Shown: positions 40,307 through 47,955 of the stretch, piece by piece
How the letters are laid out: the number at the start of each line of letters is the position of its first letter
Position numbering within the stretch: the stretch's first letter is position 1
NCBI GenBank assembly: GCA_046349615.1
Contig: JAXMBZ010000014.1
Span: forward strand, 62,001-126,000
Source: JADJNY01 sp046349615
GTDB lineage: Bacteria > Planctomycetota > UBA1135 > GCA-002686595
Direction: 5' to 3'
Length of the DNA: 64,000 bases
The notes under the pieces: model-generated
Seen by the model: the letters and a program-made list of their open reading frames with translations, nothing else
Databases searched by the model: none
What the model was told of the DNA's origin: nothing
Position numbers and translations under genes: made by a program

Positions 40307-43300
40307 GGGCCGGGAGCTTCCGCTTCGTGGTCGGGTCCGAGGTACTTGGGCGGCGCGCGCCGCAGCAGGCTGTACGCGACGGGGACGAACAGCAGCGTCG
40401 CGAGCGTCGCCGCGATCAGGCCGCCGATGACCGCGCGACCGAGCGGCGCGTTCTGCTCGCCGCCCTCGCCGAGGCCGAGCGACATCGGCAGCATGCCGAC
40501 GACCATCGCGAGCGCGGTCATGACGACCGGCCGCAGACGCGTGCGCCCCGCCGCGAGCGCGGCGGTGATCGCGTCGTCGCCGAGGAGCCGCCGTCCGTTC
40601 GCGAACGTCACGAGCAGGATCGAGTTCGAGGACGCGACGCCGATGCACATGATGGCCCCCATCAGCGACGGCACGTTGAACGTCGTGCCCGTCGCGTAGA
40701 GCGCGAGCGCGATGCCGAACGCCGCGCCCGGGAGCGCGAGCAGGATGATGAACGGGTCCGTCCACGACTGGAAGTTGACGACCATCAGCGCGTAGACGAG
40801 CAACGCCGCGAACGCGATGCCGATCAAGAGGCGCGTGAACGCGTCGTCCATGCTCTGGATCTGGCCGCGCACCTCGACGCTCGAGCCCGGCGGGAGCGAG
40901 CTCTTCGCCTCCTCGCACGCCGCGCGCAGCGGGCCCTCGACGGAGCCGAGGTCGACGCCCTGCACCGACGCGTACACGTCGAAGCACGGCTGCACGCTCG
41001 CGTGCGTGATGTTCACGGCCGTCGTCGTGCGCGTCATCGTCGCGAGGTCGCCGAGGAGCGCGCTCCGCCCCGTCGGCGTCGAGATCGGCGTCGTCGCGAG
41101 GTCGTCGACGGAGGCGAGCTCGAGCTGCGGCGTCTGCGACGTGATCAGGTAGTTGCGGCTCGTCGTCGGATCGACCCAGTACGCGGGCTGCACCTGCGCC
41201 GTGCCCGACAACGTCACGAGCACGTTGTTCGCGACGTCGCGCTGCGCGAGACCTTGCTCGAGCGCACGCGTGCGGTCGACGTCGAGGTGCAGACGCGGCG
41301 CGTCGACGACTTGGTGCACGTGGACGTCGACGAGTCCCGGGATCTTCGCGAGGTCGTTCGTCAGTTTCCGCGCGGCCTTGAGGTTCGCGGCGCGATCCGG
41401 CCCCGTGATCTGCACGTCGATCGGCGCGGGCAGACCGAAGTTGAGGATCTGCGTCACGATGTCCGCGGGCTGGAAGTAGAACGTGACGCCCGGGAACGCC
41501 GCGGGCAGGCGCAGGCGCAGCTTCTCGACGTAGTCCTCCGTCGTGCGCGCGTGCTCGGGCTTCAGCGACACGAGCACTTCGCCGTCGAACGGTCCGAGGT
41601 TCGCCGTGTCGCGGAAGGCCATGTTGATGCCCTCGAAGCGACCGAAGTTGTCGAGGATCTGATCGAGGTCGGCGGGCGGGATCTCGGCGCGGAGTTCGTC
41701 CTCGACGCGCTGGAAGAGGCGCTCCGTCTCCTCGATGCGCAGGTTCGACGGCCCGCGCACGTGCAGGCGGATCTGTCCGGCGTCGACGCTCGGGAAGAAG
41801 TCGCGTCCGACGTACGGAGCGATCGCGACGCCCGCGCCCGTCACGAGCACCATCGCGACCACGACGAGGACGCGGTGACGCAGGGACCACGCGAGCGCGC
41901 CGACGTAGCTCGACCGGAATGCGCCGAACGCGCGCTCGAACGCGTCGTGCAGGCCGCCGAAGAGCCGCGCGAGGCCGCGCCGCGGGCGACCGGCGGCGGC
42001 GAGCTCGCTCTTCAGGAAGAACTCGACGAGCACCGGCACGATCGTGCGCGAGAGCAGGTACGACGCGAACACCGCGAACACGACCGCGAGCGCGAACGGC
42101 ACGAACAGATAGCGCGGCGGGCCCTCGAGGAACACGACGGACACGAACACGATGCAGATCGCGCTCGTCGCGACGAACGCGGGCACGGCGATCTGCTGCG
42201 CGCCGTCGAGGATCGCGCGGCGGAGCGGCTTCCCCATCGCGAGGTTGCGGTGGATGTTCTCGATCTCGACCGTCGCGTCGTCGACGAGGATTCCGACCGC
42301 GAGCGCGAGCCCGCCGAGCGTCATCACGTTCAAGCTGAGGTGCAGCGCGTCGAGCGCGAGCACGGACACGAGGATCGAGAGCGGTATGGAGGTCGCGACG
42401 ACGATCGTGCTGCGCCAACTGCCGAGGAACAAGAGGATCATCAGCGCCGTCAACACACCCGCGACGATCGCTTCGTGCACGACGTTCGAGATCGAAGCCT
42501 CGACGAACACGGACTGGTCGAACAGCGTGTCGATGCGCGTCCCGGGCGGCGCGGAGGCGCGGATCGTCGGCAGGAGCGCCTTGACGCGCTCCACGACGCT
42601 CAACGTCGATGCGTCGCCGCTCTTGAGGATCGTCTGCAGCGCGCCGCGGCGTCCGTCGCGGCGCACGACGTTGTTCTGCACGCCGTAGCCGTCGCGCACG
42701 TTCGCGACGTCGCGCAGGAAGATCGTGCGCTCGCCGACGCGCTTCACCGGCACGTCGCCGATCGCGGCGATCACCTGCGGACTCGAGTTCAGCGTGACGG
42801 TGAAGTCGGTGTCGCCGACCTTCAGCGTGCCCGACGGCAGGGTCAGGTTCTGGAGGCTGATCGCGGTGTTGACGTCCTGCGCGGAGAGCCCGTGCGCCGA
42901 GAGCGAGTCCGGGTCGAGGTCGACCATGATCTGCCGCGGCTTGCCGCCGAACGGCAGCGGGAGCACGGTGCCCGGCACGGTGACGATCTGGTTGCGGATG
43001 CCGAACTGCGCGTAGTCGGAGACCTGCGTCTCCGTGCGCGTGTCGCTCGAGAGCGAGAGCTGGAGGATCGGGACGCTCGACGCGTTGTAGCGCAGGATCA
43101 GCGGCGGCTGCGTGCCGGGCGGCATGCGGCGCAGGATCGTCTGCGAGACCGCGGTCACCTGCGCGATCGCGCCGTCGATGTTCGTCCCGGGCTGGAAGTA
43201 GATCTTGATCAGCGCGAGCCCCGGCATCGTCTGCGACTCGACGCGCTGCAGGTTCGCGACGTTGTTCGAGATCGCGTATTCGCTGAAGGTCGTGACCTGA

Positions 43301-43482
43301 CCTTCCATCTCGGCGGGCGAGAGTCCGCCGTACGTCCACACGACGTTGACGACCGGGATGTCGACGGAAGGGAAGATGTCCTTCGGCATCCGCCGAGCCG
43401 AGAGCACGCCGAGCACGAGCACGACGAGCGCGAGCACGGTGAACGTGTACGGACGGCGCAGAGCGAGCCGGACGATCCACAT
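40303..43482 (-). CDS. RND-family inner membrane efflux pump (HAE-1/AcrB type)
   Basis: A 1059-residue pump of normal length. It starts MWIVRLALRRPYTFTVLALV with the family opening, then the PKDIFPSVDIPVVNVVWTYGG porter start. Transmembrane helix 4 holds the proton-relay acidic pair (LALAVGILVDDATVEIENIH). The second half restarts with ALAWSLRHRVLVVVAMVLV and the second porter FPSVDAGQIRLHVRGPSN. The C-terminal set includes VPSLMGAIMCIGVASSNSILLVTFAN and LRPVVMTALAMVVGMLPMSLGLG. It is probably a drug, solvent or lipophilic-compound exporter. Gene order TetR, pump, adaptor, TolC is fully collinear with 2-bp or overlapping junctions. Confidence 0.96.
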   Translation of the reverse strand: MWIVRLALRRPYTFTVLALVVLVLGVLSARRMPKDIFPSVDIPVVNVVWTYGGLSPAEMEGQVTTFSEYAISNNVANLQRVESQTMPGLALIKIYFQPGTNIDGAIAQVTAVSQTILRRMPPGTQPPLILRYNASSVPILQLSLSSDTRTETQVSDYAQFGIRNQIVTVPGTVLPLPFGGKPRQIMVDLDPDSLSAHGLSAQDVNTAISLQNLTLPSGTLKVGDTDFTVTLNSSPQVIAAIGDVPVKRVGERTIFLRDVANVRDGYGVQNNVVRRDGRRGALQTILKSGDASTLSVVERVKALLPTIRASAPPGTRIDTLFDQSVFVEASISNVVHEAIVAGVLTALMILLFLGSWRSTIVVATSIPLSILVSVLALDALHLSLNVMTLGGLALAVGILVDDATVEIENIHRNLAMGKPLRRAILDGAQQIAVPAFVATSAICIVFVSVVFLEGPPRYLFVPFALAVVFAVFASYLLSRTIVPVLVEFFLKSELAAAGRPRRGLARLFGGLHDAFERAFGAFRSSYVGALAWSLRHRVLVVVAMVLVTGAGVAIAPYVGRDFFPSVDAGQIRLHVRGPSNLRIEETERLFQRVEDELRAEIPPADLDQILDNFGRFEGINMAFRDTANLGPFDGEVLVSLKPEHARTTEDYVEKLRLRLPAAFPGVTFYFQPADIVTQILNFGLPAPIDVQITGPDRAANLKAARKLTNDLAKIPGLVDVHVHQVVDAPRLHLDVDRTRALEQGLAQRDVANNVLVTLSGTAQVQPAYWVDPTTSRNYLITSQTPQLELASVDDLATTPISTPTGRSALLGDLATMTRTTTAVNITHASVQPCFDVYASVQGVDLGSVEGPLRAACEEAKSSLPPGSSVEVRGQIQSMDDAFTRLLIGIAFAALLVYALMVVNFQSWTDPFIILLALPGAAFGIALALYATGTTFNVPSLMGAIMCIGVASSNSILLVTFANGRRLLGDDAITAALAAGRTRLRPVVMTALAMVVGMLPMSLGLGEGGEQNAPLGRAVIGGLIAATLATLLFVPVAYSLLRRAPPKYLGPDHEAEAPGP

Positions 43483-43484
43483 GG

Positions 43485-44138
43485 TCAGCGCCTCCGGGCG
43501 CGCGGAGCGCGCGCTTCTGCGGAACGGACGGCCAGGGCGTCGAACACGAGGTCGACGAGCTGGTCGCCGAGTTCGCGCGTGATCGGCTGGTGCTGGACGA
43601 GCAGGCGGAAGTAGAGCGGGCTGTAGAGCGCGTCGAGGACGAAGTCGACGTCGAGGTCGCGCGGGAGCTCTCCGCGCTCGACGCCGCGCTCGATCGCCTT
43701 GCGCGTCTCGGCGCGGCGGAGCTCGAGCCAGCGCGTCCGGAACGCCTCGAGCAGGCGCGCGTCCATCTGCGCGCACGCGAGCAGCGTGGCGAGCGCGCGC
43801 CCCGGTTTCCCGGCGAGCTCGCGCACGACGAGGCGCATCTGCTTTCGGAAGTCCGCGCGCAGGGAGCCCGTGTCCTCGAACCGGACCTGCGGCGAGATCG
43901 TCGCGAAGAAGGCGTCGACGACGAGGTCGCTCTTGCACGGCCAGCGCCGGTAGACCGTCGCCTTTCCGCAGCCCGCGCGCGCCGCGATGCCTTCGATCGT
44001 CAGGTCCGCGAAGCCGTGCTCGACGAGCAGCTCGAGCGTCGCGGCGCGGATCGAGCGGTCGCAGTCCGTGGAACGCGGCCGGCCCGCGGAGCGCGCGGGC
44101 CGGGCGGTCTTCGTCGGGTTCGAGCGGGCCGAGGGCAT
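43485..44138 (-). CDS. TetR-family repressor of the RND operon
   Basis: A 217-residue regulator from the ATG at 44138. The N-terminus carries a basic Pro-rich lead (MPSARSNPTKTARPARSAGRP) and the helix-turn-helix ATLELLVEHGFADLTIEGIAARAGCGKATVYRRWPCKSDLV. The C-terminal ligand domain resembles the TetR_C_11 group (RLLEAFRTRWLELRRAETRKAI, YSPLYFRLLVQHQPI). It is the first gene of the efflux operon, 2 bp before the pump gene, so it probably represses its own operon until an inducer binds. A dyad element overlaps the region 3 to 24 bp upstream of its start codon. Confidence 0.93.
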   Translation of the reverse strand: MPSARSNPTKTARPARSAGRPRSTDCDRSIRAATLELLVEHGFADLTIEGIAARAGCGKATVYRRWPCKSDLVVDAFFATISPQVRFEDTGSLRADFRKQMRLVVRELAGKPGRALATLLACAQMDARLLEAFRTRWLELRRAETRKAIERGVERGELPRDLDVDFVLDALYSPLYFRLLVQHQPITRELGDQLVDLVFDALAVRSAEARAPRARRR

Positions 44139-44140
44139 TT

Positions 44141-44162
44141 CGATACGGTACGTCTCGTATCG
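44141..44162. promoter_or_regulatory. Candidate TetR operator upstream of the RND operon
   Basis: A 22-bp imperfect palindrome CGATACG-GTACGTCT-CGTATCG: perfect 7-bp arms around an 8-nt centre that contains a self-complementary ACGT. It lies immediately upstream of the TetR start codon (ends 2 bp before it), where a repressor would block the operon. Shape and position fit TetR-type autoregulation; the binding protein is inferred. Confidence 0.6.
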
Positions 44163-44520
44163 ATGCGCCGCAAGTCGTGCCGCGGCCCCCCACGCGCCGA
44201 CCAAGTTCGTCCTGCGTCGAGCGCGTCGAGCGCGTCCGCCGCACCCGAACCCCAGGCCGCACCCGGGCGGGCACCGAGCTCCAGACGCCCCGCTCCGACG
44301 CCCCGCCCGCGCCGTTCGTGCGCCGTTCGCCCCGCGGAGTTCGGTGCATCGGCGCGGGCCGGCGCGGTCGGAATCCGTGCGCGCGCATCGATCACGCGCC
44401 CCGGGGGCGTGCGCCCCATCGACCCCCAACGCTTCAGCACCCGACTCCGTAGGCCGTCCGTCTCGTTCGCGCGCTCTCCGCTCGCCCCGCTTCGACCCCG
44501 CACTTGGAGGATCCCGAACC
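44163..44520. other. 358-bp divergent intergenic region
   Basis: Between the TetR-led operon (minus) and the PRC-barrel-like gene (plus). Apart from the operator at 44141-44162 and a GGAGG ribosome-binding site at 44506-44510, it shows no clear element; promoters for both directions must be here. Confidence 0.45.
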
Positions 44521-45258
44521 ATGACCCTGCGCCGCATCTCCTTGACCCTGGCCCTGCTCACCGCGCCTTCGTGGGCCGACGACCTCGACGACGTCGACGG
44601 CACGGCGCGCCTCCCGGCGCGCACGACGACGCGCTCGGACGAACTCGCGCGCAGCGGCGCGGCGATCGAGGACGTGCTCTTCCGCTCCGACGGGTCCGTC
44701 GAGAGCGTCAGCGCCGTCAGCGGCGGACCCGCGCGGAGCGTGCCCTGGAACCTCGTGCGCCTCGTGCTGCCCGACGTCGCCCTCGCCGGCGAGAGCGATG
44801 CTCCGACGCGCGTCGACGTGGAGCCTCGCCCGCTGACGCGCGCGGTGGAGCGCGGCGACGCACCCCACCCGAACGACCTCGTCTCGCTGCGGTCGCTGAC
44901 GGGGCTCCCGGTTACGGACGGTCACGGCGATGCGCTCGGTCTGGTGCGCGGTGCGCTGCTCTCGCTCCCGGCCGGACAGGCCCCCGCGCTCGTCGTCGAA
45001 CTGCAGCCGCAGGACGGCAGCGCTCCGCGCGCGGTCGCCGTGCCGTGGTCGATGCTCGACGTGGTCGACGCCGCCCGCTCCGGCGTCGCGCACGTCGCGA
45101 GCGAGGACGCCCGCTGGCTGCGGGCCGCACCCGCGATCGACGCGGAGGAGCGCGCGCTCGAGGCCGGCGGAGCGCCGCGTGCAGCGCACTTCAGCCCGCG
45201 TCTCGACAGCAACGAAACGCCCGATCCGCTGTTCGACGCCTGGAGCGATCCGCGCTGA
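44521..45258 (+). CDS. Exported PRC-barrel-like protein
   Basis: A 245-residue protein with a signal peptide (MTLRRISLTLALLTAPSWAD) and a clear Shine-Dalgarno GGAGG 10 nt before the ATG. Two PRC-barrel-like units are visible: the first around EDVLFRSDGSVESVSAVSGG with VPWNLVRLVLPDVAL, the second LVSLRSLTGLPVTDGHGDALGLVRGALLSLP with VAVPWSMLDVV. The PRC barrel is a small sheet domain used in photosynthetic reaction centre H subunits, RimM and many secreted proteins of unknown role. The C-terminus is disordered-like. It is alone, with a 327-bp gap to the convergent partner-switch operon. Function cannot be predicted beyond a periplasmic or surface role. Confidence 0.75.
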   Translation: MTLRRISLTLALLTAPSWADDLDDVDGTARLPARTTTRSDELARSGAAIEDVLFRSDGSVESVSAVSGGPARSVPWNLVRLVLPDVALAGESDAPTRVDVEPRPLTRAVERGDAPHPNDLVSLRSLTGLPVTDGHGDALGLVRGALLSLPAGQAPALVVELQPQDGSAPRAVAVPWSMLDVVDAARSGVAHVASEDARWLRAAPAIDAEERALEAGGAPRAAHFSPRLDSNETPDPLFDAWSDPR

Positions 45259-45585
45259 ACCCCTGCGTTCGAACGTGCGCGCGCTGCGCGCCCCTTGTCC
45301 CACCCGGCCGGGGCGTCCCGACCGACACCCCTCCACGCCGCTCGGGATGCGGACGACGGCTCGCGCGATGAGGTCGTGAAGAAGCGCAGCCCACCCGCCT
45401 GACGCGCGGGCTCAGCGCGTTCGGGTCCGCTCGCGGCGCGTGCTGGGCACACCCGATCTCCGCCGCGCACCGAGGGAGCAACGTCCCGAGCCCCTCGCGA
45501 GGCCGCACCTTCGGCATCTTCGTGCCGGCGCCGCCCGACGCGCCCTGCGCGCGCCCCACGTTCCTTCGCGGACGCGAAGCCGAGG
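45259..45585. other. 327-bp convergent intergenic region
   Basis: Lies between the 3' ends of the PRC-barrel-like gene and the anti-sigma factor gene. No recognisable RNA, coding segment or clean terminator stem was found. Confidence 0.4.
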
Positions 45586-46050
45586 TCAAGGCGCGTCGGA
45601 AGGCTCCCGAGCGACCTCCACCTCGATGCGGTTCCTTCCCTCTTCCCGCCGATAGCGCATCGCGCGCGTGCTGAGACGGACCATTCGGAGCCCGAGACCG
45701 CCGATTCTCGCGTCGGCGATCGACCGGGCCCTCGGTGGTTCCGGTTGCCGAGTCGGATCGAAAGCGCGCCCGTCGTCGAGCAGGACGACGACCACGCACT
45801 CGGGACGCAACTCGACCTCGAGCACGAGTTCTCCCCGCTGTCCGGGATGGAAGCCGTGGCGGAGGACGTTGCCCGCGAGTTCCTCGATCACGAGATCGAC
45901 CGCGTAGCGCACCTCCTCGTCGACGCCCTCCGCTGCCAGGAGGGATCGCACGCGTGCGCGCGCCGAATCGACGCGAGCCAGCTCGTTCGGGAGTGCGAAG
46001 ACCCACGAATCGCGGCCCCGCGGTCCCGTCGGATCTCCGCCGGCTTCCAT
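45586..46050 (-). CDS. Serine/threonine anti-sigma factor kinase (RsbW/SpoIIAB-like HATPase)
   Basis: A 154-residue protein of the HATPase_c_2 family. The N box is DLVIEELAGNVLRHGFHPG (about 52-70), the G1 region is VVLLDDGRAFDP and the G2-like stretch is ADARIGGLGLRMVRLST. Proteins of this class sequester a sigma factor and phosphorylate the STAS antagonist; the linked STAS and PP2C genes complete such a switch. The ATG at 46050 is chosen because the conserved core begins soon after it; a GTG two codons earlier is possible. The STAS gene ends 12 bp upstream. No sigma factor gene is present in this window, so the regulated sigma, or another target, must be elsewhere. Confidence 0.88.
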   Translation of the reverse strand: MEAGGDPTGPRGRDSWVFALPNELARVDSARARVRSLLAAEGVDEEVRYAVDLVIEELAGNVLRHGFHPGQRGELVLEVELRPECVVVVLLDDGRAFDPTRQPEPPRARSIADARIGGLGLRMVRLSTRAMRYRREEGRNRIEVEVAREPSDAP

Positions 46051-46061
46051 CGTCACCCGCC

Positions 46062-46400
46062 TCAGCCGTCGAGCAGCGTTCGAGCCTCGTCGGGGCTCCC
46101 CACGACGGGAATGAGCTCGTCGATCGAGGAGTGGCGCAACGCCTGGTCGACGAGTGGGCGCGGAGCGACGAGGACGAGCTTGCGACCGCGTCGGTTCAAG
46201 AGCTTCGCGAGCCCGATCAGGAGCCGGATGCCGAGCGAGGTGAGGAAGGTCACGTCGGAGAGGTCCAGAACTCCGTGCCCCCCGCGCGCGAGGATGGCGT
46301 TGAGCCGCGTTTCGATGCGATCGACCCCCGTCGTGTCCAGCGCACCCTTGAGGGCGATGCGCGTGAGTTCGGGGCTTTCCTCCAGGATCTCGAAGTCCAT
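46062..46400 (-). CDS. STAS-domain anti-sigma factor antagonist
   Basis: A 112-residue STAS protein, the typical SpoIIAA/RsbV size. Markers are the strand-helix start MDFEILEESPELTRIALKGALDTTG, the phosphorylation loop DLSDVTFLTSLGIRLLIGLAK with the acceptor Ser (about residue 56), and GRKLVLVAPRPLVDQALRHSSID. The unphosphorylated form would bind the anti-sigma kinase encoded next to it and release the sigma factor. The PP2C gene lies 22 bp upstream, giving the order phosphatase, antagonist, kinase. Confidence 0.92.
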   Translation of the reverse strand: MDFEILEESPELTRIALKGALDTTGVDRIETRLNAILARGGHGVLDLSDVTFLTSLGIRLLIGLAKLLNRRGRKLVLVAPRPLVDQALRHSSIDELIPVVGSPDEARTLLDG

Positions 46401-46421
46401 GTGATGCGCGAAAGGGTCGGT

Positions 46422-47558
46422 TCAGGGGTCTCCCGCCGCGGTCAGCTCCATCGCGAGCAGGGTGAAGTCGTCTTCGAGGAACGACCCGCGCGTCCGCGCG
46501 AGCGTCGCTTCGTACAGGCCGCGCAGCTCGTTCGGAGTGCGGCGGCCGCGCGCGGCGAGGAGTTCGCGCTCGAAGTCCTCGAGTCCGCGCGGCGTCCCGG
46601 TTCGATCGGTGAGCTCGAACACGCCGTCGCTGAGGAAATAGGCTCGATCGCCGGGGAGGAGCCGGGTCTCGGCGGCGGCGAAGGTCCGTCCCTCGAACGA
46701 GCCGATCGGAGGATTCCGCGTCGCGAGTCGCTCTCGAAGCGCCCCATCCGCGCCGACGACGAGGATCGGGGGATGTCCCGCCGTCGCGTACCGCAACGTG
46801 CGCGTCGCGCGGTCGAGGACGGCATAGGCGATCGTGAAGTACATGCCTCCGTGCGACTCCATCGAGAACGCGTCGTTCAGGCACGAGAGCACGCTGGACG
46901 GGTCGGTCGGCTCGATCCCCGGAAGCGTCCACGCGCGGAGCGTGTGCAGCACGGCGGCCGCGTGCATGGCTGAATCGACGCCGTGTCCGCACACGTCGAG
47001 GACGTAGAAGGCATGCCGACCTCCTCCCAGGTCCGCATGCCCGTAGCCGTCGCCGCCGAGGAGCGAACTCGGGACGTGGATCGCTTCCGTCCGCAGATCG
47101 TCGAATGCGAGCGCCGGCGGGAACATCGCTGCGACGTAGGCGCGCGCCCGCTCGAACTCCTGCGCGATCGCATTCTCTCGCTCGACTTCGGCCTCGCCCA
47201 GATACTCCAAACGCAGGAGATGGCGGCCGAGTCGCAGAGAAGCGCCCTCGCGCAGCTCTCCACGGGGCTCGATTCGCACGCCGTCGACGTACGTCCCGTT
47301 GGTCGATCCGAGGTCGCGCACGAAGACACGCGCTCCCTCCATCTGCACTTCGCAGTGCGTGCGCGACACGTCCGCGTCGGCGAGATGAAACGGGCGCGAG
47401 GCCTCCCGTCCGAGTACGACGGGCGTCGTCGTCACTGGAAGCGCGCGCATTCGCGTCGCCCCGCGCACGACGACGAGGTGCGGCAGCGCAATCGCCCGCA
47501 GGAACTCGCTCGGAGCCGCGGCGACGGTTCGCCCGGGATCGAAGTTCTCGCTCGTCAT
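46422..47558 (-). CDS. FHA-domain PP2C (SpoIIE/RsbU-like) phosphatase
   Basis: A 378-residue protein. The N-terminal FHA domain (about 25-120) has the phosphothreonine-binding set LGREASRPFHLADADVSRTHCEV and DLGSTNGTYVDG. A short coiled linker (EVERENAIAQEFERARAYVAAM) leads to a SpoIIE-type PP2C phosphatase domain with GGDGYGHADLGGGRHAFYVLDVCGHG (metal Asp residues), YFTIAYAVLD, TAGHPPILV and FLSDGVFE. It would dephosphorylate the STAS antagonist when activated, here possibly through a phosphoprotein bound by the FHA domain. It is first gene of the three-gene operon; a run of phased GATCA motifs lies 54-80 bp upstream of its start. Confidence 0.93.
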   Translation of the reverse strand: MTSENFDPGRTVAAAPSEFLRAIALPHLVVVRGATRMRALPVTTTPVVLGREASRPFHLADADVSRTHCEVQMEGARVFVRDLGSTNGTYVDGVRIEPRGELREGASLRLGRHLLRLEYLGEAEVERENAIAQEFERARAYVAAMFPPALAFDDLRTEAIHVPSSLLGGDGYGHADLGGGRHAFYVLDVCGHGVDSAMHAAAVLHTLRAWTLPGIEPTDPSSVLSCLNDAFSMESHGGMYFTIAYAVLDRATRTLRYATAGHPPILVVGADGALRERLATRNPPIGSFEGRTFAAAETRLLPGDRAYFLSDGVFELTDRTGTPRGLEDFERELLAARGRRTPNELRGLYEATLARTRGSFLEDDFTLLAMELTAAGDP

Positions 47559-47955
47559 GTGAAGGGTCGAGGAAGGTACCCCGCCGTTCCACGGCCGAGG
47601 AACGCAGGCCGGATCAAGTCCGATCAGAACTGGATCAAGACTTGGCGAAGAGGTGCTGCGTCGAGCGCCCTCGCGTCCGCCGGACGGATCGGACGATCGC
47701 CGCCGCGCCCCCGCCGCGACGAGACTCGAAGCTCGCGTGACGAGCGCTCACTCCGCGAGCAGCTCCGCCTCCTTCGCGCACGCGGGGCGCGGCGGCCCGG
47801 ATCGCTCGCGGAAACAAGTCCCGCCCCCGCGCGCGGCGGGAGTGCGCTACGCTGGAATGCTGACACTCGCGTGCTTCCCGCGCGACGGTGCCCCGGGCGC
47901 CGGACGCCCGCGGCCTGCCACGCGCCTCGACTCCCTGACCCTGGACCCCTTCACC
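47559..47955. other. 397-bp divergent intergenic region
   Basis: Separates the partner-switch operon (minus) from an SdrD-like gene (plus). It contains a cluster of three GATCA motifs at 47612, 47622 and 47633. Nothing else distinct was seen. Confidence 0.45.
47611..47640. promoter_or_regulatory. Three helically phased GATCA(A/G) motifs upstream of the FHA-PP2C gene
   Basis: GGATCAAG-TCC-GATCAGAACT-GGATCAAGA: the GATCA cores start at 47612, 47622 and 47633, 10-11 bp apart, one DNA turn. They lie on one face of the helix about 55-80 bp upstream of the phosphatase start codon, where an activator or repressor could bind cooperatively. No known regulator is implied. Confidence 0.45.

Noticed and set aside
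39796..43614. Plus-strand open frame of about 1270 codons opposite the RND pump
   Set aside because: Pure shadow of the pump and adaptor genes; composition is Arg/His-rich and no motif fits a protein family.
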